From NCBI GenBank assembly GCA_037892935.1, contig JAYXKI010000010.1, positions 496,001 to 560,000 on the forward strand: a stretch of 64,000 nt of DNA, given 5' to 3'. The stretch's first letter is position 1. Each line of letters starts with the position of its first letter. The stretch comes from Phlebopus portentosus (taxonomy: Eukaryota; Basidiomycota; Agaricomycetes; Boletales; Boletinellaceae). Position numbers and translations under genes: made by a program. Below are positions 23,665-33,725 of this stretch, in pieces. The notes below the pieces were generated by a model. The model was not told the DNA's origin. It made no database searches and worked only from the letters and a program-made list of their open reading frames with translations.

Positions 23665-24554
23665 ATGGTGAGTGTTCCTTCATATCTTATAAAGCGTGCA
23701 GGACGTCCGTGTCGTGCTGAGGATGGTTGTTGTCTCATTGAGTGGATGGAAAGGAGGTGAAGGAGGATGGATTGGGTTGGTGAAGCTTGGATGATGATTG
23801 GATTGACACGGACTGTCCTGCGTGTAGGCAATGCAGAGACGAAGATTAACTGACGTTTTATTTTCTAGACGAAAGGTCTGCTTTATCCGTTCTCTTCGAA
23901 TACATGATCGTTGGACTGACCAGACTACGCATTTGATTGTTGATTCCGGTGTGAAGGTACTTCGTCCTTTGGGTGCGTCTTCCTTCTCTCTTTGCAATTG
24001 ACTGGATAGAGCTGACGAGTTACTCCTCCCTTCCTCACCTTTTGGTTTTGATCTTGGGAAAATAAATGCAGTAAGCGCCACTCCAAATCTCACACCCTGT
24101 GCCGTCGCTGCGGGGTCAGGTCGTTCCACAAGCAGCACAAAAGTGCGTTTCATTTCCTCAAATGTCCTCGTCATCTTCGCAAATCCGTGCTCACCCATAC
24201 ATTCCCTTTATCTTCTCTTCTGCCTTCTGGTTACTACTCGTCTAAATGCAACGTGAAATGATTACCCCGGGGCCGTGATTTTTCGAATATACCAGCCTGC
24301 GCGCAGTGCGGCTACCCCTCCGCCAAGATCCGCTCGTACAACTGGAGCGTAAAAGCCAAACGCCGCAAGACGACCGGTACAGGCCGCATGCGCCACCTCA
24401 AGCATGTCTCGCGTCGGTTTAAGAACGGGTTCAGGTGCGTGCTTTCTATCCCCCTGTTGTTCTTGAAGCTGAACGAGTTCGTCTTTTTTCTTCGTCGTCG
24501 TGTAGGGAGCACACGGTTGCTGTGAAGAGGAGGACCGTGCCATCTGAGGCTTGA
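23665..24554 (+). CDS. RPL37: 60S ribosomal protein L37 (eL37)
   Basis: A small zinc-binding protein of the large cytosolic ribosomal subunit. Six coding exons: 23665-23667 (the ATG alone), 23869-23875 (7 nt), 23957-23972 (16 nt), 24072-24142, 24296-24434 and 24506-24554. The protein begins [19 protein letters not shown] and has the four zinc cysteines in HTLCRRCG and [17 protein letters not shown], then [20 protein letters not shown] and a [10 protein letters not shown] tail ending PSEA. Length (about 94 residues) and motifs match eL37 throughout. The first intron is the longest (201 bp), as is common in fungal ribosomal protein genes. The second intron starts with a poor GTCTGC donor. All junctions keep frame. 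Confidence 0.95.
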
Positions 24555-25934
24555 ATATCCCATCCCCTCGTGGCTTCCTACTGTCAAGTCACCTATTCCC
24601 CTTGCTGTCGCCCATACATTTATTTTACTTGGTATGGAATAGGCTTAGAGCCTGAGACTGTACTTTCTCCCTCATGCCACCCTCTGCACGCAAAAGAATA
24701 TGAATGAGTATGCATATGTATGGAGCTCAACGACGTGTAGTTGCTGCGCGACTCCAGCTGGCTTCTCGAACGTTATCCATGCCGACTCCAGATGAGTCCC
24801 ACCCGTAATGATTGCGATACAATAAGAATGGAGCTTCGCCCGTGATAGCGCCTGAAGTCGGCAGAGCATTGCCACCAGTAGAACCCGAAGAGACGACAGA
24901 GAGAGTATAGTATACGGACAATGAAGCAATTTCGTGCACATCGGTTTCTCCAACGCGGACACTGGGACTAGGCAAATTTCTGGACAATAATACTCGACCG
25001 GCATTCTACAGCACTGGGATCCCTCCAACTTGAACCTCTTTACACCAAGGTCCAAGGTCTTCTGGCTCGAACATCAATAGGAGTAAAGATCCTCAGACAC
25101 AAGCACTTGTACTTTCGATCATACTATTTATTCGCCACGTAAAACAGGTCTCGTTATTTATAGTCAAAGTCAAATTACGCATGCACTCTTCTTGAATTTA
25201 ATATTACCTGTACAAGTATACATACACCGATTGGAGACACTGGCGAAGCAGTATGCATGGGCGCTCCGGCTAATATACAAACAGGGAATGTATGATGTTA
25301 CAGGCATATCTTTAGACCTTAAACTGCGGAAAATCAATCTGGCGAATGGTGTGTTATATTGACGACATAAAGAGACACGCGGATCAGAATGTGGGGAGAC
25401 GGACGAGCGGCAAGGCTGGAGAGAGGTCGCGTGAGTGGGATATGATATTCCTACTGGGCCGCTCTGGTTTTGCCGTCGAGGTGGGAGATGATTGGCTTCT
25501 GTGATTCGCTGGGCATCAAGAGAGTAGAGTGTGTTACGGCAAGGGCGGAATAGGCGGAATGACCGCATAGTAGTAGTATGGGATGGCTTTGGGTATTTTG
25601 AATGGGAAGGGATGCAAAGTTGTTGCTCTCCTCCCCCCCACTACTATCTCAGCGCAGCGACAACGCACACGCGCACACGCGACTAACGCACGCCTACTAA
25701 CCTCGGTTGTCTCAGCTCAGCTCCTCGCGACTGAGCTGGAAGAGTCTCGACTTCCGATTTCTCCCGAGCTGTTTTCATACGGCCGCACACGACGACGGGA
25801 CGCTATAGCACACTCTACCTACCAGGACTAGGACCAGGTCGTCCCACCGGAACTCCCGCTCTGGATCTGTTCCCAAATCACAAGCTTTCACGAAACAGTC
25901 CGTCCTTACTTAGGTTTGAGCCCAGTCAGCTACT
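24555..25934. other. Intergenic; possible unassigned minus-strand exon
   Basis: 1.4 kb between RPL37 and the next plus-strand gene. The minus-strand frame 24727-25005, opening after an AG acceptor, reads like protein (VLLSRNLPSPSVRVGETDVH, EAPFLLYRNHYGWDSSGVG) and stops after ATTRR, so it may be the last exon of a small gene. I could not extend it upstream with confidence. The region near 25660-25700 is CGCACACGC-rich. Confidence 0.3.
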
Positions 25935-27598
25935 ATGAAGAGCTGCCTCAAATGTCACTCCGATCATCCCGTCCCTGGGCCGTCAAACCTGCAGTCCACT
26001 CCCCGTCCAAAATGCACTCACAGAGTCAGCTTCAGATGCGAGGACGAGGTCCATACCGCAGACGACTGGGATAGAACACCCGTCGACGTCGCTCATAAAC
26101 TCTCATACGAGTGCGTTTGAAAATTTCTCCTTTTTTCTTAAATACGGTTTACTGAGTTTCGGCCGAAATGGTTGATGGTTGATGTAGAGACATACTTGAG
26201 CTCAAAGAAATGCAAGTCGCTGCTGCAAAGGCCTGCGCGCGCGCCAGCGCCGCCAGCGGGGTGACCCCGAAGTACCTGTCGAACGTCCCACTGGGGTTGT
26301 TACCGCTTCTCCCGGATACGAGTAACGCTGCTGCCGCCACCTCACCGACGTCTCCACCTACGTCACCGCGCTCCTTCTCACCCTCGCCACAAAATAGTCC
26401 AAATGGTGTCCTGGGGAATGGCAACGGGAAGAAGAGCGTAGACTATTCCCCGGCCGGGCTGGGACTGGCAGAGGCGTGCTTGTGTCGCGTGTTCAGCGCG
26501 GATACAGGCTTACCCGCCGAGCAGGCGGGCGAGCATCAACAATCCTACGGCTACGGAGGGCAACAAAGAGGCTCGGGCTCGGGTATCTCGTCTCCACCAC
26601 CACAGCAGGGAAAGCCCGACTATTCACAACCGCCCCAGTTCAAGCTCATAAACGGCGTGCACCAGGTCCCCTCTCCACCCGATACCCCGCCCCGGCTCTC
26701 CGTCACGTCGATACCGCCTCCACCGCCTACGAAGAAGGCGCGACACTTTGCGTTCTTGCCTTTGCTGGATGCGTCGTCTTCGTCGGGTTCTTCGTCACCT
26801 GCGAGGACTCCGATAGCCTCGCCGAGTGCGAGTGGGGTGAGCAGTCCTATCATGTCGCCTGGTGCTGTGAAGGGCTCGCCTGTCCCGCCTGTGTCGTTGA
26901 CAGCGTCTTTGAATATGATATCCTCTCCGCCTTTGTTGTCATCGTCCTCGTCTTCTGCTTCGTCCTCTGCTTCGACTCCGTCACCTGGTGCGTACACGAC
27001 GTACGATCCCTACGGAGGGTCCGTCGCCGTACGCGGGAGCGCCACGCTGGGTCTGGAACGGAAGCTCGGGTACAAGTTCGTCGAGTCGGACGAGTCGGAT
27101 TCTCATTCTGTTTCGAGTGAAGAAGGGTATGAAGGAGATGAGGGAGAGGATAAAGATTGGCCGCGCGATTGGCCGGGCAGGCATCCGCACCATCCTCACC
27201 ATTCACATTCTAACCCTTCATCTCAGTCACAGTCGAGTCATCAGCAAACGCATCATCACCGTCACGAGCCTGTCATGAAGAGTGACCCAAAAACGAAGGA
27301 CAATAGACAGCTACAACAACAATGGCAGCAGCAACTACAACATCATCATCAGCAATCTCCGTCTCTGTCGCCCTCGCGCACACCAAAACTGCCCCCCTCA
27401 CCACCTGCCGAACCTCGGCCTCTCCCACTGTCTCCCCTAACCTCCAACTATACCTCGTCCCCACCGCGGTCAGCGAGCAGTACCAGTCCGAAGGGCTCGC
27501 CCCGGGCCTCACGCATGTCTTCCCCCTCCCCGCCTCCGCCTTCGCCGTCTCGAGCGCGGAAGAGCAAGATGGGGTTCCCGCTCGTCACGCTGGCGTAA
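25935..27598 (+). CDS. Pro/Ser-rich protein with RVSF and WDRTP motifs
   Basis: Two exons (25935-26110, 26188-27598) join in phase and give 528 residues. Exon 1 encodes MKSCLKCHSDHPVPG, then CTHRVSFRCEDEVHTADDW and DRTPVDVAHKLSYE; exon 2 continues DILELKEMQVAAAKA. The RVSF tetrapeptide followed by acidic residues fits the RVxF consensus by which regulators dock onto protein phosphatase 1, and the adjoining WDRTP...LSY.D.LELK block looks like a conserved fungal segment, though I cannot name the family. The remaining ~400 residues are low complexity: Ser/Pro runs, (S/T)P dipeptides (possible proline-directed phosphorylation sites), His-rich and Gln-rich patches. A PP1-regulatory role is inference only. 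Confidence 0.75.
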
Positions 27599-28725
27599 CA
27601 GAACACACACGGGAGGTCTTGGCTGGTTCTCGTTCCCGATTCGTGCGGTGCGTCCTTGGGGGGGATGGACATAGACGTTGCTTGTATGAGAGGACTTGCG
27701 TGTGTATTATAGACCGGGAATCTTGGGTCAACTAATTGGAATGAGATGAGGTGTTCGGACGTCGGACGTTGGACGTTGGGCGATGAACGATAGGTTTCTT
27801 TCTCTCTTCTCTTACATCTCATTGCACCGCATCGCATTGCTTTCCTTTCTTCGTTTTTTTTAAATCTTTGTGTCCACAGTGGGACACATCCCCACCCGCC
27901 CTCTTAATTCCTATTTGTAGTTCTTTCATCCAACTCCCCCTTCCTTTTCTCGCTACATCCCGCTCGACTTGACGTCTCCCCTGCTCCCTCCTTCGTTGCT
28001 CCCCCACTTCCTCGCCCCTATATACTCCCCGCTTTCTATCTATCCCTACCCGTCCTCTTTCACCTGTTGTCGCCCGTTGTTGTAAGTTCTACACACACCG
28101 TCATCTCACATCCATCCATCTATTTACTTCGTACTACATACAGTACTAGTAGCATACATCATAAACATCGCCGACGTCCATACATACATCCCATATATTC
28201 ATATACACGGATTCAGATTTTCTTTTACGCATACCTACGGATATATATTTATATATACCTTACTTTGTGTTCCATCGTGATCTCGTTTCGTTATTGGTGG
28301 TGCAGCTCTACGTACACATTAAATCTGTGTGCATCGTCTCATATACCCGTTGTCGCACCCTCCTCGGCTTTTCTTACGGCTATATGTATGTATTGGAGGC
28401 TGCCTTTCGTTACGCCGATTTGAACGAGTACCTTCCGACCGACCGACTAACGCAACGAAAAGTGAATGAATATGATTTTCGAACAAATGTAACGTAAGTA
28501 ACATAACATAAATGACTATAACTGGGTACGCAGCCGCGGCACTGATCTTATCTTATCTTGCCGAATTGAAAATTCGAAAAACGCAAATCCGAAGTCCGAT
28601 CGTCTACCTCTTGCTGGGACCTTTTCTTCCAACATCCTCCATTTATAAATTTTCGTTTCTTGCCTGCCCGCTCTCAATACCTTCTTCCACCAGCAGTCTG
28701 AGAAAGGTCGTAGCCAACCAAACCA
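27599..28725. other. Intergenic, pyrimidine-rich promoter of ADE1
   Basis: About 1.1 kb holding the 3' end of the preceding gene and the upstream DNA of ADE1. Long C/T-rich tracts (27900-28070) and TA-rich ATATATTTATATATA near 28240 are visible. No coding sequence recognised. Confidence 0.45.
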
Positions 28726-30241
28726 ATGACTGACAATGTGACGGACCGTTCAGATTCAGGAGACCCGTCGGAAGTCGCCCTCCTGAGCACTAACCTCCCC
28801 GAGACGCGCACGCTCCGGTTCGTCTCGCGCGGGAAGGTGCGCGATCTGTACGAAGTCAGGGATACGGATACTACTGAAGGAAGCGGGGGGAGTGGAGAAG
28901 AGTACCTCCTGTTCGTCGCGACGGATAGGATCTCCGCGTTCGATGTTGTGCTGAAGAACGTGCGCGTATTCTTCTTCTTCTTCTCCTCCTCATTTATACT
29001 TACTTACTTACTTCGCTTACTTCGCTTACTTTAACCCGTTCTATGAACGCGCACATACGCATATATCCACTCGACACCGAATAACTACGTAACATGTGTG
29101 TGTGTGTGTGTACGCAGGGCGTACCAGGCAAAGGCGCCCTCCTGACCCAGCTCTCCGTCTTCTGGTTCAACCGGCTCGCGCATATCATACCCAACCACCT
29201 CGTCGCGTCGTCCCTCGAGGGCATGCCCCCCGGCGTTCGTGCTCAAGTCGCTCCGTATTGGGAAACGAAAGCGGAAGAAGAAGAAGGAGGAGGAGGAGGA
29301 GGAGGAGGAGGATTGAAAGGAAGGACCCTTCTCGTTCGGAAGGCGAAAGTCGTCAAACTGGAGGCGATCGTTAGGGGGTACCTCACCGGTGAGTCGATCC
29401 ACTGAAATCATATTCATAATTAAGAGTGTGATAACGATGGGATCGTATTTTTAGGATCAGCTTGGAGCGAATACAAGAAATCACGCACTGTACACGGGAT
29501 ACCCCTTCCCGAAGGGCTCGTCGAGTCGTCGAAGCTCCCCGAACCGCTCTTCACGCCCTCGACGAAGGCCGATCTGGGGGAACATGATGAGAACATCTCC
29601 CCTGAACGGGGTACGTGTTCCTTTTTTTTCGTTTTCTTGATTACTTCACTCTATTATATATATTCTCTGTACATATATGCGTTCTGAAAGAAAAGATAAC
29701 TGATTGCACTTGCTTCTTTTTCTTCTTTCTTCCGAATTTCATAATAGCGAAAGAACTCATCGGCGAAGAGCTCTACGCGCACATCTCGAGCGCATCGCTC
29801 GCGCTGTTCGAAGAAGCCTCAGAATACGCGCTCTCGAGGGGCCTCATACTCGCCGACACGAAGTTCGAGTTCGGGCTCGTGCCTTCTTCCTCTCTCCCTT
29901 CCTCTCTCCCTTCCACCACCACCACCACCACCACTTCCTCCTCACCCCAGAGAACAAGAACAATAACCCTCAACTCAACACCACACACGCTCATCCTAGC
30001 CGACGAAGCCCTCACGCCCGACTCGTCGCGCTACTGGTCCCTCGCGTCCTACGCGCCGGGGCGGCCCCAGCCCTCCTTCGACAAGCAGTTCCTCCGCGAC
30101 TGGCTCGTCTCCTCCGGATTCCGGAGGGGCCTCGAAAGCGGTGCGGAGGGCGGGGAAGGGGCTGGGTGGGAGATGACGAAGGACGTCGTGCGGGGTACGA
30201 GCGCGCGGTATGCGGAGGTTGTGAGGATGTTGGTTGGGTAG
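28726..30241 (+). CDS. ADE1: SAICAR synthase (purine biosynthesis)
   Basis: Phosphoribosylaminoimidazole-succinocarboxamide synthase joins CAIR and aspartate, using ATP, in de novo purine synthesis in the cytosol. Family blocks in order: [117 protein letters not shown] and [10 protein letters not shown]. Four exons; intron 1 (28960-29117) is unusually long at 158 bp and ends in a TG repeat before the acceptor. Two low-complexity inserts are odd: EEEE plus a Gly run encoded by GGA repeats (about 29270-29315), and a Ser/Pro/Thr run (about 29882-29950) between the KFEFGL and LILADEA blocks. Reading frame is intact. Confidence 0.95.
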
Positions 30242-30810
30242 TTCTCTTTGCGTTCAGTACAAGAAAGAAAGAAAGAAAGAAAGACTTGTAGGTATAGCAG
30301 AGGTAGATCAAGGATATGGATATTAACTTCTCTTCTCTTCTCTTCTTTTTTTCCCGTTTTTTGAAATCGAGTTCTTTATTCTGTGTAGTATTTGGTATTG
30401 CTACTTGAAAGATCATGAGCATAAAATAAAAAATACATTCAATATGGAAACATAAACATAATATTATAGTGCAGTGCCAAAAACAATGAAATGTATGACA
30501 TGAATGTAGATCGTTCGAAGATAGATAGCGAAGGGAGAGAGGATCATCAAAGCAAGCACCGACGTCATCAACATAAACCCAAACCAAATCAAAGCTATAT
30601 AAAATCATATGCAGGTATTTCCAGTCTAAAAAAAGGGTCGATAACAAAGTAAAAACAAAGTAGCCCGGCAAATCAGAAGGTAAAATACCCAAACAAAATA
30701 CAAACTCCGCGCGGCGGGTCACGAGTTACTTGATACTCGAGTCTCTCCAGAGTGTGGCAGTCATCAATACGGATGGGATTTCGACATCGTCACGGTGAAA
30801 TCATGAGCGC
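30242..30810. other. Convergent 3' region with simple repeats
   Basis: Between the ADE1 stop and the TMEM170-like stop. It contains GAAA and TTCTC/CTTCT repeats (30265-30345) and AT-rich DNA. No gene seen; the long minus-strand frame across 30012-30722 is largely an antisense shadow of ADE1. Confidence 0.5.
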
Positions 30811-32220
30811 TCAGATGATCTCGGCTACCGAAGGATAAATCCTGTAGTTGACGTAGAGAGAAGGGATACGTCAGTCAGTCAGTCAGTCAGTCAGTCAGTC
30901 AGTCAAATGGTTAACGGCACCGATAAGCAGCGAAGCGAAGTGAAGTATGAAGTCAACGAATGAACGAACGAGGAACGATGTCCAACGAAGCATAACCAAA
31001 TCTGACAACTATACACCAAAAACGCTGGGAAGAAGCGAAAGAAGAGCTCCCGAGGGAAAAACAGCGTCGGGACTCGGATAAACTCCCACTCGAAAAGTAA
31101 CCAAACTCTAAGATATGAACGGCATGAAATCATACACACTCACCCAAGGACGCCGATGAGAGTTTGGACGAGTGCGAAGAGCGGGGGTATCCATCTGCAT
31201 ATGCAATCCATGCCCAATATCGTTTCCCACAGACACAACAGATGAGACCAGATGGGACGAGTTCATTTCCGGTCGGTCGAATTCGAAACCAAACGAGAGA
31301 ATGACGCATGATTGAATCGGATGAAGGAACAAAAAAATTCAATACATCAGTATCATCGGCGAATCAGTTAATCAAGGAGACCAGAAGCAGGGAAAGAAGC
31401 AGGGACGTCAGCGAACAGCCTAGTCACGAGAGTAAAGTTTTTGAGAAGAGATGACGCACGTAGACATGAAGAACCCTCCTGACTTGTACAACCCCGCTAG
31501 GACATAGCCAACAATGATAGATCCGACGACGGCTCCCAAGAACCCAGCAACGAGATACGTGAGGAGGACGAGGAGTGCATAAACCGCTCGCGTGCGATGC
31601 GGATTGTTGAGTTGGGCTTGGACTTTCTGTTGTGAGGTTGTCGAAGTGGACGTTGAAACACGGGCTGGGGGACCAGCTCCGCCGCTGTAACCGGGACCTG
31701 AGTCCAGGCCTGGACTTAAGCCTCCGATCTTCGCCCCAAATGCAGTTCCGCTTGGGGATGGAGGGGACGAAGAGGCTGGAAAGGCAGGTGATGTAGGTGA
31801 CGCAGGCGTCGCCGTGGAGTTGGTTTTATTCAATGGTGCGAGAGGGTATGCTTCATGCCGGTCGTGTGCCAGCACGCCTTCCTCAGCGTAGGACTTGGAA
31901 GACGATGATTGACGCCTAAGCTTCGGGGCGAACGCGATATTTGCGGATGCTAAAACGCCGGATAGGACGAAGATGGGCAGGTAGAAGATGAGCGTCCAGT
32001 AGAGAGTGAACCTGAAGATATCTGTATCGCATCAGATTGCGTATTGAGAAGCGGGGAAACAGAGATTAAAGTTTGTTTGGCGTGTACTGTACTGACCATT
32101 TGCGTTATAGAGATAATGGCCACCTGGCTGAATGGGATCTCTGTGTGGAATGCGGAGGAGATCGATGAAAGGGTCGTAGAGAGCTGGCCAGGCAGGAGTG
32201 TCTGGTCTGCTTGTGCTCAT
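30811..32220 (-). CDS. TMEM170-family integral membrane protein
   Basis: Four exons splice in frame: PDTPAWPALYDPFIDLLRIP at the N-terminus, then DIFRFTLYWTLIFYLPIFVL (TM1), a Ser/Pro-rich insert of about 110 residues, YALLVLLTYLVAGFLGAVVG and SIIVGYVLAGLYKSGGFFMS (TM2-3), and WIPPLFALVQTLIGVLGIYP ending SVAEII. This arrangement matches the fungal TMEM170 (integral membrane protein) family; metazoan TMEM170A acts in ER sheet and nuclear envelope shape, so an ER role is inferred. The last intron carries a CAGT/GACT tetranucleotide array (30868-30904). The long disordered insert between TM1 and TM2 is larger than I would expect in animal members. Confidence 0.8.
30868..30904. repeat. (TCAG)n tetranucleotide microsatellite in an intron
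   Basis: About nine tandem copies of CAGT/TCAG lie inside the last intron of the TMEM170-like gene, not far from its acceptor site. Likely length-polymorphic. Confidence 0.9.
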
Positions 32221-32867
32221 TGCGCTAGGAAGAAGTAGACATGTAGACTAGACCTGGCAATAGACATGGATGAATAAAGGCAAGGATTTGATCCTGATCC
32301 TAAATGGGAGAGGGACTCAGACTTGCGTCACGCGTCATCGAACGAACACCTCCTTCGTCATCTTCGTCATGCTCCGGTCGACCTCTTCTTCATTCCATTC
32401 TATCGACTTTTCTAGTATCCCATCTAGTTTGCACGATTACCTTCCAGGTTTGCATCCGACCCTCCTTCTTGCCTGCTTACACTATGCTCTCGGCCCTTCT
32501 TTGTTGCCCTTCCGACCCGGTCTTCATTTTTTGCCTCGATTCCAAGCCAAGGGAGGGGATCCACTCCTTCATGCTTGTACGTACTTACAACTCCTCTTCT
32601 TGTACATAAACAACGATGCAATCCCTCGCACCAGCCAATACGCACCTCTGCATTTCATCCCTCTCTTCCATCCCCATCCTCTCCCTTCTTTCCTCCTCTC
32701 TCCACATTCTCGACTCCAGTCACTCCCGCTCGCGGTCAGTCCACGCATACGCATAAGCACTCCCTGCTGCGGGTCTCCACTTCGGAAGTCTCTTTCTGAC
32801 CCTTAGCTCATACGTACTTATATCCGCGGTTACCCCTTCTCTTCACTCCACTTCTTCGCACTCTACT
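32221..32867. promoter_or_regulatory. Divergent promoter region
   Basis: About 650 bp between the TMEM170-like start (minus) and the start at 32868 (plus). It is rich in CTTC/CCTT pyrimidine tracts on the plus strand, typical of fungal promoters. No further gene recognised. Confidence 0.45.
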
Positions 32868-33725
32868 ATGACCATGGCGACATCATCCTACTGGTCGTCC
32901 ATCCTCTCATGGTTGACCTCTCGTACCGCTACTGGTACGAATACCAGTGTGGGCCCTAACAAAAGCCGAGCTAGCGTCCAACCTACTTGCAACAACGACA
33001 AGCACAAAAAGGACTTGGACGTACTTCTCGCAGCTACGCTAACAGAACAACCATACTCCGGTACCGGCTCGCGGTCCGACTCTCCTCGGTCCGAACCTTT
33101 CGGGTATGAATACGAGATGTACGACGTCGGCGCTAGTACAGACGTTGGTTCTGGCAAGTCTCTTCGAGAACGAGAGCGAAGTAACGGACATGGACGGTCG
33201 CAGTCTGAGAGCGCTAGCCCCTCGCGTCCTCGTGCCGATGCACAACGGGAGCGAGCATACAACACCCTCCCCCGCTCTCACGCTCAAAAATCCCGCACCC
33301 ACGCGCGCTCGTCCTCCTATGCACCCGTAGTCGTGGTCCCAGGTGTCGTCAACTCCTCTTTCCTCCTCTTCTCCCCAGACGTAAGAGGAAGGAATAATAA
33401 CACTTCATCCGTACCCGTACGCCGAAAGATGCACACCCTTGCGACCAAGTCGGAGTTCGAGAAGAGCAAAGCAGGAGAAAGACAGGCTGCTGAGTGTGCG
33501 AGCGAAAGGCGCCGAGGAGAGGGAAGAGAGTTTGACGGAGAGACCTCGGAAGAAGGCGCGAGTTCACCGCGTTCGCGCAGTTCGTTTGACTCGTTCGGCT
33601 CGTCGGACTCGGATTCACAGAGCTCGTATACGTCGTATGGTACCCGGTCGACTACGAGCTGTCCGGATGACGAGCGCACTTGTGCACTCTCGCATCGCTC
33701 GCCTTATACGATTTCCGATCGATGA
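32868..33725 (+). CDS. Low-complexity hypothetical protein
   Basis: A single-exon frame of 285 codons with a good start context, beginning MTMATSSYWSSILSWLTSRT. The composition is Ser/Arg/Glu-rich and mostly disordered, with SRSDSPRSEPFGYEYEMYD and a C-terminal SRSSFDSFGSSDSDSQSS stretch. A central VVVVPGVVNSSFLLFSPD block is hydrophobic and may be a short ordered segment. No family is recognised and no membrane segment is clear. Coding status is inferred from length and composition; frames on the other strand overlap here but are less protein-like. Confidence 0.55.
   Translation: MTMATSSYWSSILSWLTSRTATGTNTSVGPNKSRASVQPTCNNDKHKKDLDVLLAATLTEQPYSGTGSRSDSPRSEPFGYEYEMYDVGASTDVGSGKSLRERERSNGHGRSQSESASPSRPRADAQRERAYNTLPRSHAQKSRTHARSSSYAPVVVVPGVVNSSFLLFSPDVRGRNNNTSSVPVRRKMHTLATKSEFEKSKAGERQAAECASERRRGEGREFDGETSEEGASSPRSRSSFDSFGSSDSDSQSSYTSYGTRSTTSCPDDERTCALSHRSPYTISDR

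Noticed and set aside
26476..27120. 214-codon plus-strand frame inside the RVSF protein gene
   Set aside because: Shadow frame of the Ser/Pro-rich coding sequence; Cys/Val-rich with no family features.
30012..30722. 236-codon minus-strand frame over the ADE1 3' end
   Set aside because: It is antisense to well-supported ADE1 coding sequence and, beyond it, runs through AT-rich 3' DNA; composition is biased and no motif is present.
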